DNA of 18,029 nucleotides from Lachnospiraceae bacterium UBA7182 (GCA_002491115.1 DKVI01000065.1:8942-26970), one strand, 5' to 3'; shown: positions 1 through 7,102, numbered from the stretch's first letter. Translations and numbers: made by a program. Notes: generated by a model not told the origin, from the letters alone.

Positions 1-1
1 T

Positions 2-1633
2 GAAGCATGCACAATTGCTTGGGACTTTGCCAATGATAAAGTGGAAAAAGACCTGACACTGTATGCGAAGTGGGAGAAAGTCAGCGAAAAGCCGGAAGAT
101 CCCATTGAGGAGATTTATGCGGTAACCTTTGATCTGCAGGGCCATGGAACTGCCCTGACGGAATATGAAAACTATAAAAATATTAAAAAAGGAGAAGTGA
201 TTCAAAAGCCCCAGGATCCGCAGGAAGAAGGTTACATCTTCGGCGGCTGGTATCAGGATGCGGGATGTACAATTGCATGGGATTTTGTCAGTAACAAAGT
301 GGAAAAAGACCTGACACTGTACGCGAAGTGGACGCAGGAAGAGACAAAAGAAGAGGATTTGGGCGAAGTATTGCCTGCAGATGTTCCTTCGGAGGGGATT
401 CCAGAAGAAACATTGTGGGAAGCGGATATTGAGGACGTACAATATACAGGAAAAGCCATAAAACCGGAAGTACATATCTATTGGGGAAAGGAACGGTTGT
501 CTGAAGGCGTAGATTATACTCTGAAATATCGGAATAATGTTCAGGCAAACGAGGATGTTGATACAGACAAAGCGCCTTGTGTGGAGATAAAATATAAAAA
601 ATATTATCCCGGCGCGGAAAATAAATCGATTCCTTTTAAAATTCTGCCGGTTGGCCTGGATGATGTTACGGCTGATGATATAGTAGTAGCATGCACGAAT
701 AAGGTGCAGAAAAAAGTTCCTCTGGTAACCTGGAATGGAAAAAAGTTGTCGAATAAAAAAGATTTTTCCATTGATTATCCGGATGAAGGAATGCCGGGAG
801 CTTATCAGGATGTGGGTGAATATACGATCACTGTATCGGAAGGCAGAAGCGGCAATTTTATCGGGACGAAAAATGTGAATCTGATTGTTACGGACAAAGT
901 GCCTGTGAGCAAAGTGTCTGTGCAAATACCAAAGCAGACCTATCAGAAAGGAACGGAACTGCGGCCGGAACCTGTCGTCAAATATAAAGGAAAAAAACTG
1001 GAAATAGACAGCGATTACACGGTAGAATATGAAAATAATACAGAGATTGGAACCGCGTATGCGCTTATTATCGGTACTGGAGACTACACAGGCGTAAAAA
1101 GGGCAGCCTTTAAAATCACCGGTGTGTCCCTGAAAAAGGCGAAAGTGGAGAAGATTGAGCCAAAAGAATATGACGATTCTTTCCAGACACCGGCCTGCAT
1201 GGTTACATATCAGGGAAGTATTTTGAAAGAACATGTAGACTATGAAGTGTCCTATATGAATAACAGGAATGCAGGAAAGGCGTCCGTTACGCTTACAGGC
1301 ATCGGCGCATACAGTGGGACTGTGAAAAAGACGTTCAGAATCACTGCATATGATTTGAAAGCAGACGGACAAAAAGGCGCGGGAAAGCTGGTCAAAGGTC
1401 TGGAAGAAGAGATTACGGCCAGCCGCATCGAATATGCCAAAGGCATCTGTAAACCAGAACCCGTACTGATTTATAAGGGAAAAGTGCTTCGTAAAGGAAG
1501 GGATTACAGTCTTTCTTACAAGAACAATAAGAAAGCGGCTGATGCCGGCGAAAACAAAGCACCGACAATTGTAATCAGGGGGAAAGGGAATTTTAAAGGA
1601 ACCGTAAATAAAGCCTTCACTATCACAGAATAA
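2..1633 (+). CDS. Secreted surface protein, InlB B-repeats plus tandem Ig-like repeats (5' end outside window)
   Basis: The frame is open from base 2, so the true start lies upstream and only the C-terminal ~543 residues are seen. It begins inside one InlB/Listeria-Bacteroides B-repeat (ends LTLYAKW). A complete second B-repeat follows at about bases 116-331, with the usual GYIFGGWYQD core and LTLYAKW end. After an acidic linker come about five Ig-like modules of roughly 80-95 residues. They share a G/xDYxxxYxNN motif and a GxGxYxGTxxxxFxI closing strand. Such proteins are exported and bind or shield the cell surface. No LPXTG motif and no C-terminal membrane segment are visible; the chain stops right after the last Ig module. 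Anchoring must therefore lie in the unseen N-terminal part, or the protein is released. The family call is firm; the ligand is unknown. Confidence 0.85.
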   Translation, partial: EACTIAWDFANDKVEKDLTLYAKWEKVSEKPEDPIEEIYAVTFDLQGHGTALTEYENYKNIKKGEVIQKPQDPQEEGYIFGGWYQDAGCTIAWDFVSNKVEKDLTLYAKWTQEETKEEDLGEVLPADVPSEGIPEETLWEADIEDVQYTGKAIKPEVHIYWGKERLSEGVDYTLKYRNNVQANEDVDTDKAPCVEIKYKKYYPGAENKSIPFKILPVGLDDVTADDIVVACTNKVQKKVPLVTWNGKKLSNKKDFSIDYPDEGMPGAYQDVGEYTITVSEGRSGNFIGTKNVNLIVTDKVPVSKVSVQIPKQTYQKGTELRPEPVVKYKGKKLEIDSDYTVEYENNTEIGTAYALIIGTGDYTGVKRAAFKITGVSLKKAKVEKIEPKEYDDSFQTPACMVTYQGSILKEHVDYEVSYMNNRNAGKASVTLTGIGAYSGTVKKTFRITAYDLKADGQKGAGKLVKGLEEEITASRIEYAKGICKPEPVLIYKGKVLRKGRDYSLSYKNNKKAADAGENKAPTIVIRGKGNFKGTVNKAFTITE

Positions 1634-1648
1634 CCTGATCAAGGGGAG

Positions 1649-1697
1649 CCGGAACAGAGTTAATCAGACAGACTTTGTTCCGGTGATTTCTGTTTTT
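1649..1697 (+). terminator. Rho-independent terminator of the surface-protein gene
   Basis: A 12-bp stem pairs CCGGAACAGAGT (1649-1660) with ACTTTGTTCCGG (1672-1683), with one G-U pair and an 11-nt loop. A T-rich tail ending in TTTTTT follows at 1686-1697. It starts 16 bases after the stop codon. Confidence 0.8.
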
Positions 1698-1738
1698 TAC
1701 ACCAAGGTTCGGATTTTTCATTGGTTCCGATAGTAAAG

Positions 1739-1766
1739 AAAGCACCTATCTGGCGATAGATGCTTT
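1739..1766 (-). terminator. Hairpin ending the toxin-antitoxin transcript
   Basis: AAAGCACCTATC (1739-1750) and GATAGATGCTTT (1755-1766) form a 12-bp stem with a 4-nt loop. Read as minus-strand RNA every position pairs (one U-G); as plus-strand RNA there is one C-A mismatch. The structure therefore belongs to the minus-strand toxin transcript, whose stop is at 1789. The downstream T-run is short (CTTTACT), so termination may be partial. Confidence 0.5.
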
Positions 1767-1788
1767 GTAAGTGATAATATCATTTTTG

Positions 1789-2205
1789 TTAGTTGCTGTT
1801 GTTTAATATATCGAGAAGCTCTCGAGGAGTTACAATGTATGGCTCTTTAGGAAAGTGCTTGATATTTCCTGTTACAAGATAAGCGTTATCATTCCTCTTC
1901 TCGAGTACAACCTCGTAGAAAGGTACATCCTTCATATCCGGGAGGATTATTCTGGAGGGAGATGGGTCGACAAGAATACCATACTTTTCAACAGCCGAAA
2001 GCAAGTAGTCAATCATCTCACCGGAGAAGCCGAACTTTTTACGAGAGAGGACTTTCCGATATTCTTTTGTGATGACATTACTGTAAACTGGAATGATTTC
2101 GCCGTTGATTACCTTTGCCAGGACTTGAACAGTAGCGGTATCATCTTTACTGGAGAGCAATGCCGAAACGAACACATTAGTATCAATTACTGCGTAACAG
2201 ATCAT
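1789..2205 (-). CDS. PIN-domain toxin of a type II toxin-antitoxin pair
   Basis: A 138-residue single PIN domain of the COG1569 type ('putative toxin component, PIN family'). The N-terminus carries the first acidic metal ligand in YAVIDTNVFVSALL (Asp8), Glu48 follows in the conserved VITKEYRKVL stretch, and acidic residues lie around Asp90/Asp93. The C-terminal hallmark NDNAYLVTGNIKHFP is at 105-119. PIN toxins are Mg/Mn-dependent RNases that cleave tRNA, rRNA or mRNA and halt translation. The start codon overlaps the antitoxin stop by 4 bases (ATGA), so the two are translationally coupled with the antitoxin first. All catalytic acids appear present, so the toxin is probably active. Its RNA target cannot be read from sequence. 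Confidence 0.85.
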   Translation of the reverse strand: MICYAVIDTNVFVSALLSSKDDTATVQVLAKVINGEIIPVYSNVITKEYRKVLSRKKFGFSGEMIDYLLSAVEKYGILVDPSPSRIILPDMKDVPFYEVVLEKRNDNAYLVTGNIKHFPKEPYIVTPRELLDILNNSN

Positions 2206-2501
2206 GCTTCAGTCTCCATTCGGGCAAGTCCAATCTCCTTATTGATTTCGTCCAGGTTCATATCTGCAACGCCGTTCTCCCTGGCTTGCGCTCTTAAAGC
2301 CTTAAACGCCTGCATTGCACCTTCTCTGGTGATATCCTTTTCCGGTGAGGAAATCTCAAACGGAATTCTACGCTGTCTCACAACAGCTCTTGCAAATACA
2401 TTGATTGCAGTAGAAGCGTTCATGCCGAATTCCTGACATAATTCATCAAACTGTTTTTTTAATATTTCATCCATACGGACGCTGAAAGTTGCCTGTGCCA
2501 T
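2202..2501 (-). CDS. RelB/DinJ-family antitoxin
   Basis: A 99-residue protein with an N-terminal ribbon-helix-helix segment of the RelB/DinJ type: ATFSVRMDEILKKQFDELC, then an MNASTAINVFARAVVRQRRIPFEI helix pair. A charged C-terminal tail should wrap and neutralise the toxin. I chose the ATG at 2501 rather than 2507. AGGAGG (minus strand, 2514-2509) is 7 nt from 2501 but only 1 nt from 2507. The next gene downstream is the PIN toxin, overlapping by 4 bases. By family rule the antitoxin binds its own promoter and represses the operon together with the toxin. DinJ/RelB proteins are best known with RelE/YafQ-fold toxins; here the partner is a PIN nuclease. Confidence 0.87.
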   Translation of the reverse strand: MAQATFSVRMDEILKKQFDELCQEFGMNASTAINVFARAVVRQRRIPFEISSPEKDITREGAMQAFKALRAQARENGVADMNLDEINKEIGLARMETEA

Positions 2502-2529
2502 AGTCATGCCTCCTTTACATCTTTTCTAT

Positions 2530-2559
2530 AGTATATGCAAAAAAGGTGCAAAAAGTCAA
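2530..2559 (-). promoter_or_regulatory. Promoter of the RelB-PIN operon
   Basis: On the minus strand TTGACT (2559-2554) and TATACT (2535-2530) are separated by 18 bases, close to the sigma-A consensus. The spacer holds a direct repeat, TGCAAAAAAGG / TGCAAAAAG on the plus strand (2536-2555), which could be the antitoxin operator. The ribosome binding site follows at 2514-2509. Confidence 0.7.
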
Positions 2560-2644
2560 TGATAGGAACACAATAGGTTCAAAATGATTTGGGTTGTATT
2601 TTACTTGATCCTACTTTGAAAAAGGGCAACAAAGCAATTCGAAA

Positions 2645-2896
2645 TTATTTGTTTAATTTCTCCGGGAACAGAGATTCGATGGAGGTCTCCAATATGGTGG
2701 CAAGGCCGTAAAGCTCAATATCTGTAACGGTTCTTGATCCGTCTTCGATTCTGGATATAGAACCACGACAGACATAGATTGCCATAGTTTCAAGCTTTTC
2801 GGATAACTGTTTCTGACTGAGTTTTCGTTTTTTTCTGAAATAGCGAACCTGATTGCCCACCAGATTGTTATACTCACCGTCAATAATTCTTGGCAT
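2645..2896 (-). CDS. XRE-family helix-turn-helix regulator
   Basis: An 83-residue single-domain Cro/CI-type DNA-binding protein. The HTH covers about residues 13-75: NQVRYFRKKRKLSQKQLSEK, then the recognition-helix region RGSISRIEDGSRTVTDIEL, then LATILETSIESLF. I chose ATG 2896. Upstream codons run through the operator region, and GGAGGT lies 12 nt before this ATG, which is a long but usable spacing. It is divergent from a short signal-peptide gene. Two copies of a dyad sequence (2919-2935 and 2968-2984) lie between them, so it very likely controls both itself and that gene. No effector domain is present. The ligand or trigger is unknown. Confidence 0.85.
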   Translation of the reverse strand: MPRIIDGEYNNLVGNQVRYFRKKRKLSQKQLSEKLETMAIYVCRGSISRIEDGSRTVTDIELYGLATILETSIESLFPEKLNK

Positions 2897-2918
2897 ATTT
2901 TTCTGTATACCTCCAAAA

Positions 2919-2935
2919 TGTCTTGTTATAGGACA
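2919..2935. promoter_or_regulatory. Operator copy 1 (dyad) in the XRE divergent region
   Basis: TGTCTTGTTATAGGACA is an imperfect 17-bp dyad (TGTCY...RGACA). It overlaps the plus-strand -35 (TTGTTA, 2923-2928) and sits in the leader of the minus-strand XRE gene. An almost identical copy lies 49 bp away at 2968-2984; the two differ at two symmetric positions (T/C and G/A). Confidence 0.65.
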
Positions 2936-2951
2936 AAAAAGATGATATACT
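2923..2951 (+). promoter_or_regulatory. Promoter of the signal-peptide mini-gene
   Basis: TTGTTA (2923-2928), a 17-base spacer and TATACT (2946-2951). Operator copy 1 covers the -35 and copy 2 lies just past the expected transcription start, the layout of a repressed promoter. A weaker minus-strand promoter for the XRE gene may use AGGACA inside operator copy 2 and TATATC, 18 bases apart. Confidence 0.6.
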
Positions 2952-2967
2952 AAAAAAAGCAAAAATA

Positions 2968-2984
2968 TGTCCTGTTATAAGACA
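2968..2984. promoter_or_regulatory. Operator copy 2 (dyad) in the XRE divergent region
   Basis: TGTCCTGTTATAAGACA is the second copy of the 17-bp TGTCYTGTTATARGACA element, in the same orientation as copy 1. It overlaps a possible -35 of the XRE gene and ends 10 bases before the first ATG of the mini-gene. Confidence 0.65.
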
Positions 2985-2994
2985 TAATATAAAT

Positions 2995-3213
2995 ATGAGG
3001 CAGAGAATGTTTAGGAGATTTTTGGCAGGAATGCTGTGTGCTTCCATGCTGGCAGCAAATGACGGGACAGCAGTGGTATATGCAACCGTAGCAGAAAATA
3101 CTCAGGAAGAAAAAGAAATCAGTGAAACAGAAGATGGTGTAAAGGATACAGAAGAAGCAGATGAGCAGGGACCGGAGGAAAAGATTTTGGAACCTGAACC
3201 AGAAGACTTATAA
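2995..3213 (+). CDS. Small secreted acidic protein, possible remnant of a surface-protein gene
   Basis: A 72-residue product, not recognised as a named family. The N-terminus (MRQRMFRRFLAGMLCASMLAAN...VVYA) is a typical Sec signal peptide: basic head, hydrophobic core, likely cleavage near residues 30-34. The rest is almost entirely Glu/Asp/Pro/Lys with no fold-like pattern. ATG 2995 has no ribosome binding site. ATG 3007 has GAGG 6 nt upstream and still keeps a full signal peptide, so the start may be 3007. The head resembles the export signals of large Lachnospiraceae surface proteins, with the body missing after a short acidic stretch. It could be a decayed 5' end or a genuine small secreted peptide. 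A promoter with two operators and a downstream hairpin argue that it is still expressed. Confidence 0.6.
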   Translation: MRQRMFRRFLAGMLCASMLAANDGTAVVYATVAENTQEEKEISETEDGVKDTEEADEQGPEEKILEPEPEDL

Positions 3214-3220
3214 CAAATAC

Positions 3221-3265
3221 GCCCTTTCTTCATCTAAAGAGAAAGGGCATACTTTGTGCTTTAAT
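3221..3265 (+). terminator. Hairpin terminator after the mini-gene
   Basis: GCCCTTTCT (3221-3229) pairs with AGAAAGGGC (3240-3248) in a 9-bp stem 7 bases after the stop. The tail is T-rich but interrupted (ACTTTGTGCTTTAATTTTC). The rest of the gap up to ruvA (3266-3423) shows no gene or repeat that I can support. Confidence 0.55.
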
Positions 3266-3423
3266 TTTCTGCATCTTTCATATGGTTTTTGATAATTCTT
3301 TGATTTTTTTGTTTAACTGATGATGAATACATGACTAAAAGGAAAACTATTCGGATTTGGCGGTGGCAGAGCTAAAAGCGCCGTACGGGGAGAAATCATA
3401 AGTGTATTGAAGATGATTTTCAT

Positions 3424-3452
3424 TTGCAGTACTCCTCAATTCATGGTATGAT
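3424..3452 (+). promoter_or_regulatory. Promoter of ruvAB
   Basis: TTGCAG (3424-3429), a 17-base spacer and TATGAT (3447-3452). This places the transcript start about 20 bases before the ribosome binding site AAGGAAG (3463-3469) of ruvA. Confidence 0.6.
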
Positions 3453-3478
3453 GAAAGTCCGAAAGGAAGTACATACGG

Positions 3479-4093
3479 ATGATTGCATTTTTAAAAGGAA
3501 AGATTGCCGATCTGACGGAAGGCAGCGTGGTATTGGATGTGAACGGGGTCGGTTATGAGGTGCTGGTTCCGGGGCAGCTTTTATCCATGCTGGACGGGAT
3601 CGGTCAGGAGATAAAGTTATATACTTATATGCAGATACGGGAAGACGCGGCGGTTCTGTTTGGTTTCCTCACAAAAGACGACCTTGGTATGTTCCGTATG
3701 CTGACCGGTGTCAGCGGAGTGGGCCCTAAGGCGGGGCTTAATATTTTGTCGTCCCTCGGGGCGGATGATTTGAGGCTTGCGATTCTGGCGGACGACGCGA
3801 AGCGAATCGCCAAAGCGCCGGGGATCGGCGCCAAGACCGCCCAGAAAATTATACTGGAATTAAAGGACAAGCTGGATCTGGAAGATGTTCTGGAGAAGAG
3901 AAGCATGTCGTCCTTACAGCCTTCTGCACCCGCCGTTTCCTCCAGTCAGGCCGTGCAGGAGGCTGTGGAGGCGTTGGTGGCGCTGGGATACGGCAGCACG
4001 GAGGCCTTGAAAACCGTGCGCGCGGTAAAACTTTCCGAGGATATGGATGTGGAAGATATATTGAAAGAAGCGCTGAAACGGATGGCTTTTTAA
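3479..4093 (+). CDS. ruvA: Holliday junction branch migration complex subunit RuvA
   Basis: 204 residues, the usual RuvA length. Residues 1-62 form the OB-fold (MIAFLKGKI...VNGVGYEVLVP). Two helix-hairpin-helix motifs follow, LTGVSGVGPKAGLNILS (75-91) and AKAPGIGAKTAQKIILE (111-127). They bind the phosphate backbone of the four-way junction. A flexible linker (~140-158) leads to the small C-terminal domain that contacts RuvB (VEALVALGYGSTEALKTV). RuvA tetramers hold the Holliday junction square while RuvB motors pump DNA through. AAGGAAG lies 9 nt before the ATG. ruvB follows after 26 bases in the same operon. Confidence 0.97.
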   Translation: MIAFLKGKIADLTEGSVVLDVNGVGYEVLVPGQLLSMLDGIGQEIKLYTYMQIREDAAVLFGFLTKDDLGMFRMLTGVSGVGPKAGLNILSSLGADDLRLAILADDAKRIAKAPGIGAKTAQKIILELKDKLDLEDVLEKRSMSSLQPSAPAVSSSQAVQEAVEALVALGYGSTEALKTVRAVKLSEDMDVEDILKEALKRMAF

Positions 4094-4119
4094 AATAGCA
4101 ATAAGGACAGAGGTTTACC

Positions 4120-5121
4120 ATGGACAACCGAAGAATTATCACAACGGATGCGGCGGAAGAAGACATCCGGACAGAGGGCAGTCTGCGCCCCCAGAGCCTG
4201 ACAGAATATATCGGTCAGGAAAAAGCAAAAAGTAATCTGAAAATATACATAGAAGCGGCCAAATCCAGAGGGGAGCCCCTGGACCATGTGCTGTTTTACG
4301 GTCCTCCGGGCCTGGGCAAGACGACCCTGGCAGGGATCATCGCCAATGAGATGGGAACCCATATGAAAGTGACCAGCGGTCCTGCGATCGAAAAGCCGGG
4401 CGAGATGGCGGCGATCCTGAATAACCTTCAGGAAGGAGACGTGCTTTTTGTGGATGAGATCCACAGGCTGAACCGTCAGGTGGAAGAAGTCATGTATCCG
4501 GCCATGGAAGACTATGCCATTGATATTATGATCGGAAAAGGGGCGTCTGCCAGGAGTATCAGACTGGATCTTCCGAAGTTTACGCTGGTGGGAGCCACCA
4601 CCCGCGCCGGACTTCTGACCGCGCCTCTCAGGGATCGTTTTGGCGTGGTGCATCACCTGGAATATTACACAGTGCAGGAACTGACCACGATCATCCGGCG
4701 GTCGGCGGAAGTATTGAGCGTGACCATTGATGAAAAAGGAGCAGAAGAACTTGCCAGACGCTCCCGCGGAACGCCCCGTCTGGCGAATCGTCTGTTAAAA
4801 CGCGTACGCGATTTCGCCCAGGTAAAATACGACGGGCAGATCACGGAGGAAGTAGCGGCCTTCGCGCTGGATCTTCTGGAAGTGGACCGCTACGGACTGG
4901 ACCAGTCGGACCGTATGATCCTGCGCACGATCATTGAAAAATTTGCCGGAGGCCCTGTTGGTCTGGATACCCTGGCAGCCGCTCTGGGAGAGGACTCCGG
5001 TACGCTGGAAGAAGTCTATGAACCCTACCTGATCCAGAACGGCTTTTTGAACCGCACCCCCCGCGGCCGCACCGCCACCCGCCAGTCATATGAGCATTTG
5101 GGGATTGCTTTTGAGATATAA
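4120..5121 (+). CDS. ruvB: Holliday junction DNA helicase RuvB
   Basis: 333 residues, full length. AAA+ ATPase with Walker A GPPGLGKTT (61-69), Walker B VLFVDEIHRL (108-117, Asp112-Glu113), sensor 1 in LVGATTRAG and the arginine-finger loop LRDRFG. The C-terminal winged-helix domain (about 255-333, with YEPYLIQNGFLNRTPRGR) binds DNA. Hexamers dock on RuvA and drive branch migration by ATP hydrolysis during recombinational repair. The start ATG at 4120 follows a purine-rich AAGGACAGAGG stretch. The last codons contain a promoter for zapA. Confidence 0.97.
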   Translation: MDNRRIITTDAAEEDIRTEGSLRPQSLTEYIGQEKAKSNLKIYIEAAKSRGEPLDHVLFYGPPGLGKTTLAGIIANEMGTHMKVTSGPAIEKPGEMAAILNNLQEGDVLFVDEIHRLNRQVEEVMYPAMEDYAIDIMIGKGASARSIRLDLPKFTLVGATTRAGLLTAPLRDRFGVVHHLEYYTVQELTTIIRRSAEVLSVTIDEKGAEELARRSRGTPRLANRLLKRVRDFAQVKYDGQITEEVAAFALDLLEVDRYGLDQSDRMILRTIIEKFAGGPVGLDTLAAALGEDSGTLEEVYEPYLIQNGFLNRTPRGRTATRQSYEHLGIAFEI

Positions 5122-5133
5122 TTCGGCTATAAT
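5105..5133 (+). promoter_or_regulatory. zapA promoter inside the end of ruvB
   Basis: TTGCTT (5105-5110), exactly 17 bases, then a perfect TATAAT (5128-5133). The -35 lies in ruvB coding sequence and the -10 just after its stop, so the division/cell-wall genes can be transcribed independently of ruvAB. Confidence 0.65.
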
Positions 5134-5185
5134 CGTTTACAAGAGCAGTGCAGTTATTTGCAATGAAACTAAAGGGGAATTTTCC

Positions 5186-5614
5186 ATGGCAAAAAAGAAT
5201 ATGGCTGAAGTATTAGTCAACGGTAAGATCTATACAATCGGCGGGTATGAGAGTACCGAATATATACAAAAAGTCGCCAATTATCTGAATGAGATGGAGA
5301 CAAAACTTGCTGAGACGGACAGTTACAGGAATCTTTCAGTTGATGAAAAGCAGCTTTTAAAAAATATGAACCTTGCAGACGAATATTTTAAAGCATCGGA
5401 AGCAAAAGAGCGTCTGGAACAGGGAGCGGAGCAGAAAGACCAGGAGATCTACAGTTTAAAACATGACCTGATCGACGCTAAGATGAAGGAAGATAAACTT
5501 ACAGCTGAGATTGAAGAACTGAATCGGAAACTTCAGGAAGAACAGAGAAAACAGACCCGTATGTCGCAGTCGGCATTAAAACGAAAGCTGATTAAACCGG
5601 AATACAGGCTGTAA
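5186..5614 (+). CDS. zapA: Cell division protein ZapA
   Basis: 142 residues. The N-terminal ZapA globular domain is at about 1-65 (MAEVLVNGKIYTIGGYES...YLNEMETKLAE). A long coiled coil follows at about 70-125, rich in Glu/Lys heptads, and a basic tail (KRKLIKPEYRL). ZapA bundles and stabilises FtsZ filaments at the division septum. Start ATG 5186 has AAAGGGG just upstream and gives the family N-terminus; an upstream in-frame ATG at 5090 would run through the end of ruvB and is not used. The protein is longer than the ~85-110 residues common in Firmicutes because of the extended coiled coil, as is often seen in Lachnospiraceae. Confidence 0.87.
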   Translation: MAKKNMAEVLVNGKIYTIGGYESTEYIQKVANYLNEMETKLAETDSYRNLSVDEKQLLKNMNLADEYFKASEAKERLEQGAEQKDQEIYSLKHDLIDAKMKEDKLTAEIEELNRKLQEEQRKQTRMSQSALKRKLIKPEYRL

Positions 5615-5635
5615 TAAAACACGAAAAGACAGCAG

Positions 5636-5664
5636 GCCAGCCAGTAACGCTGGCTTGTTATTGT
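5636..5664 (+). terminator. Weak hairpin after zapA
   Basis: GCCAGC (5636-5641) pairs with GCTGGC (5649-5654) around a 7-nt loop, followed by TTGTTATTGT. The short stem and broken T-run suggest at most an attenuator; read-through into the U32 gene is likely. Confidence 0.35.
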
Positions 5665-5680
5665 ATGGAGAAAAGGACAG

Positions 5681-7102
5681 ATGGAAAAGAAACTCGAATT
5701 ACTGGCTCCGGCCGGCTCTTTTGAAAGCCTGAAGGCAGCGGCAGGCGCCGGAGCGGACGCGGTCTATATGGGAGGCAGCCGCTTCGGCGCCCGCGCTTAT
5801 GCGGATAATCCCAAAGGGGAGGAACTTCTGGAAGCAATCGATTATGCCCATCTGCACGGGATGAAGCTGTATCTGACGATCAACACGCTGCTGAAAGAAA
5901 AGGAGCTGACGCAGGAACTGTATGAATATTTAAAACCCTGTTATGAGCGCGGACTGGATGCGGTTATTGTACAGGATACAGGTGTGATGCAGGCGGTCAA
6001 AACGTGGTTTCCCGGACTGGCGCTGCATGCCAGCACACAGATGACGCTGTGCGGGGCGGGCGGGGTGAAGCTTATGAAAGAGGCAGGCGCGAAACGCGTC
6101 GTGCTGGCCAGGGAGCTGTCCCTTGGGGAGATCCGGAATATCCATGAAAGTGTTGATGTGGAGATTGAGTGTTTTGTACACGGGGCTTTGTGCTACTGCT
6201 ATTCAGGACAGTGCCTGTTCAGCAGCATCCTGGGGGGCAGAAGCGGCAACCGGGGCCGATGCGCCCAGCCCTGCCGCCTGTCTTACACCGCCCGGGCAGA
6301 GGACAAAAGAGCAGTCTCCGGGAAAAGAGAGAATCATCTGTTAAGTCCGAAAGATATCTGCACGCTGGATCTGATTCCGCATATCGCCCAGGCAGGCGTA
6401 TGTTCTTTAAAGATCGAAGGAAGGATGAAGCGTCCGGAATATACGGCGGGCGTGGTGCGGATCTACCGCAAATATGTGGACCAATATCTGAAATACGGCG
6501 GTAAGGAGTATCGTGTCCATGAAAAGGACCGGGAAGAATTAAGCCTTCTTTTCAACAGAGACGGTTTTTCCAGAGGATATTATGAACAGCATAACGGAAA
6601 AAATATGATGGCGCTTGTGGACAGCCAGCCCTCTGTCCGGGAGAAAAAAGCCTATGATGCGCTGATCGCTTCCCTTCGGAAACAATATGTGGATACGGAG
6701 CAGAAGCTGCCTGTAAAAGGCGTTCTGTGTGCCCGGGCGGATCAGCCTATGGAATTAAAAGTTCAGACGGCAGACGGAAAACGGTTTCTGACGGTATACG
6801 GAGCATGCCCGCAGACACCGAAAAACCGCCCCATGGAGGAAGAAGATTTAAAAAAGCAGCTAAAAAAGACCGGGGAAAGTCCTTTTACCTGGGAAGACTT
6901 AAAAGCAGAGATAAAAAACCCTCTGTTCGTGCCGGTGCAGGCGCTGAACAGTTTAAGACGGGCTGCATTGGAGCAGATGAAAGAAGAAGTCCTGAAAGCC
7001 GGGATGCCCCGGCGGCCGGCCGGTCATCCGGGCCAGGATGAGATACAGGAAGAAAAAAGTCTCCGGAATCATCAGAATCCTGCAGCCTTCACATTTCCGT
7101 AG
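5681..7102 (+). CDS. U32 family peptidase/RNA hydroxylase, N-terminal part of a frameshifted gene
   Basis: 473 codons. Residues 1-~300 form the U32 TIM-barrel-like domain, starting LELLAPAGSFESLKAAAGAGADAVY in condensed form. The U32 signature is present: ECFVHGALC then SGQC, then NRGRCAQPCR, with Cys171, Cys178, Cys194 and Cys198 as probable Fe-S ligands. A DUF3656-like domain follows (about 310-450). Relatives such as E. coli RlhA and TrhP and Bacillus YrrN/YrrO use prephenate and iron-sulfur chemistry to hydroxylate rRNA or tRNA pyrimidines; 'peptidase' is a historical name. From about base 7053 the frame leaves the family pattern and runs 14 codons to a stop at 7102, while the family pattern continues in the -1 frame to 7893. 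The intact protein would be ~737 residues. AAAGGA precedes the ATG. Confidence 0.9.
   Translation: MEKKLELLAPAGSFESLKAAAGAGADAVYMGGSRFGARAYADNPKGEELLEAIDYAHLHGMKLYLTINTLLKEKELTQELYEYLKPCYERGLDAVIVQDTGVMQAVKTWFPGLALHASTQMTLCGAGGVKLMKEAGAKRVVLARELSLGEIRNIHESVDVEIECFVHGALCYCYSGQCLFSSILGGRSGNRGRCAQPCRLSYTARAEDKRAVSGKRENHLLSPKDICTLDLIPHIAQAGVCSLKIEGRMKRPEYTAGVVRIYRKYVDQYLKYGGKEYRVHEKDREELSLLFNRDGFSRGYYEQHNGKNMMALVDSQPSVREKKAYDALIASLRKQYVDTEQKLPVKGVLCARADQPMELKVQTADGKRFLTVYGACPQTPKNRPMEEEDLKKQLKKTGESPFTWEDLKAEIKNPLFVPVQALNSLRRAALEQMKEEVLKAGMPRRPAGHPGQDEIQEEKSLRNHQNPAAFTFP

Noticed and set aside
4090..4656. Long minus-strand reading frame opposite ruvB
   Set aside because: It is a shadow of ruvB codon structure with no family features, and ruvB is unmistakable.
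5090..5185. N-terminal extension of ZapA starting at 5090
   Set aside because: It overlaps the ruvB end and the promoter, and the ribosome binding site and family N-terminus both point to 5186.
7053..7059. Programmed -1 frameshifting on A-AAA-AAG
   Set aside because: In the upstream frame the A-run is phased GAA-AAA-AGT, not A-AAA-AAG, so the classical two-tRNA slip does not fit and no clear downstream stimulatory structure was found.
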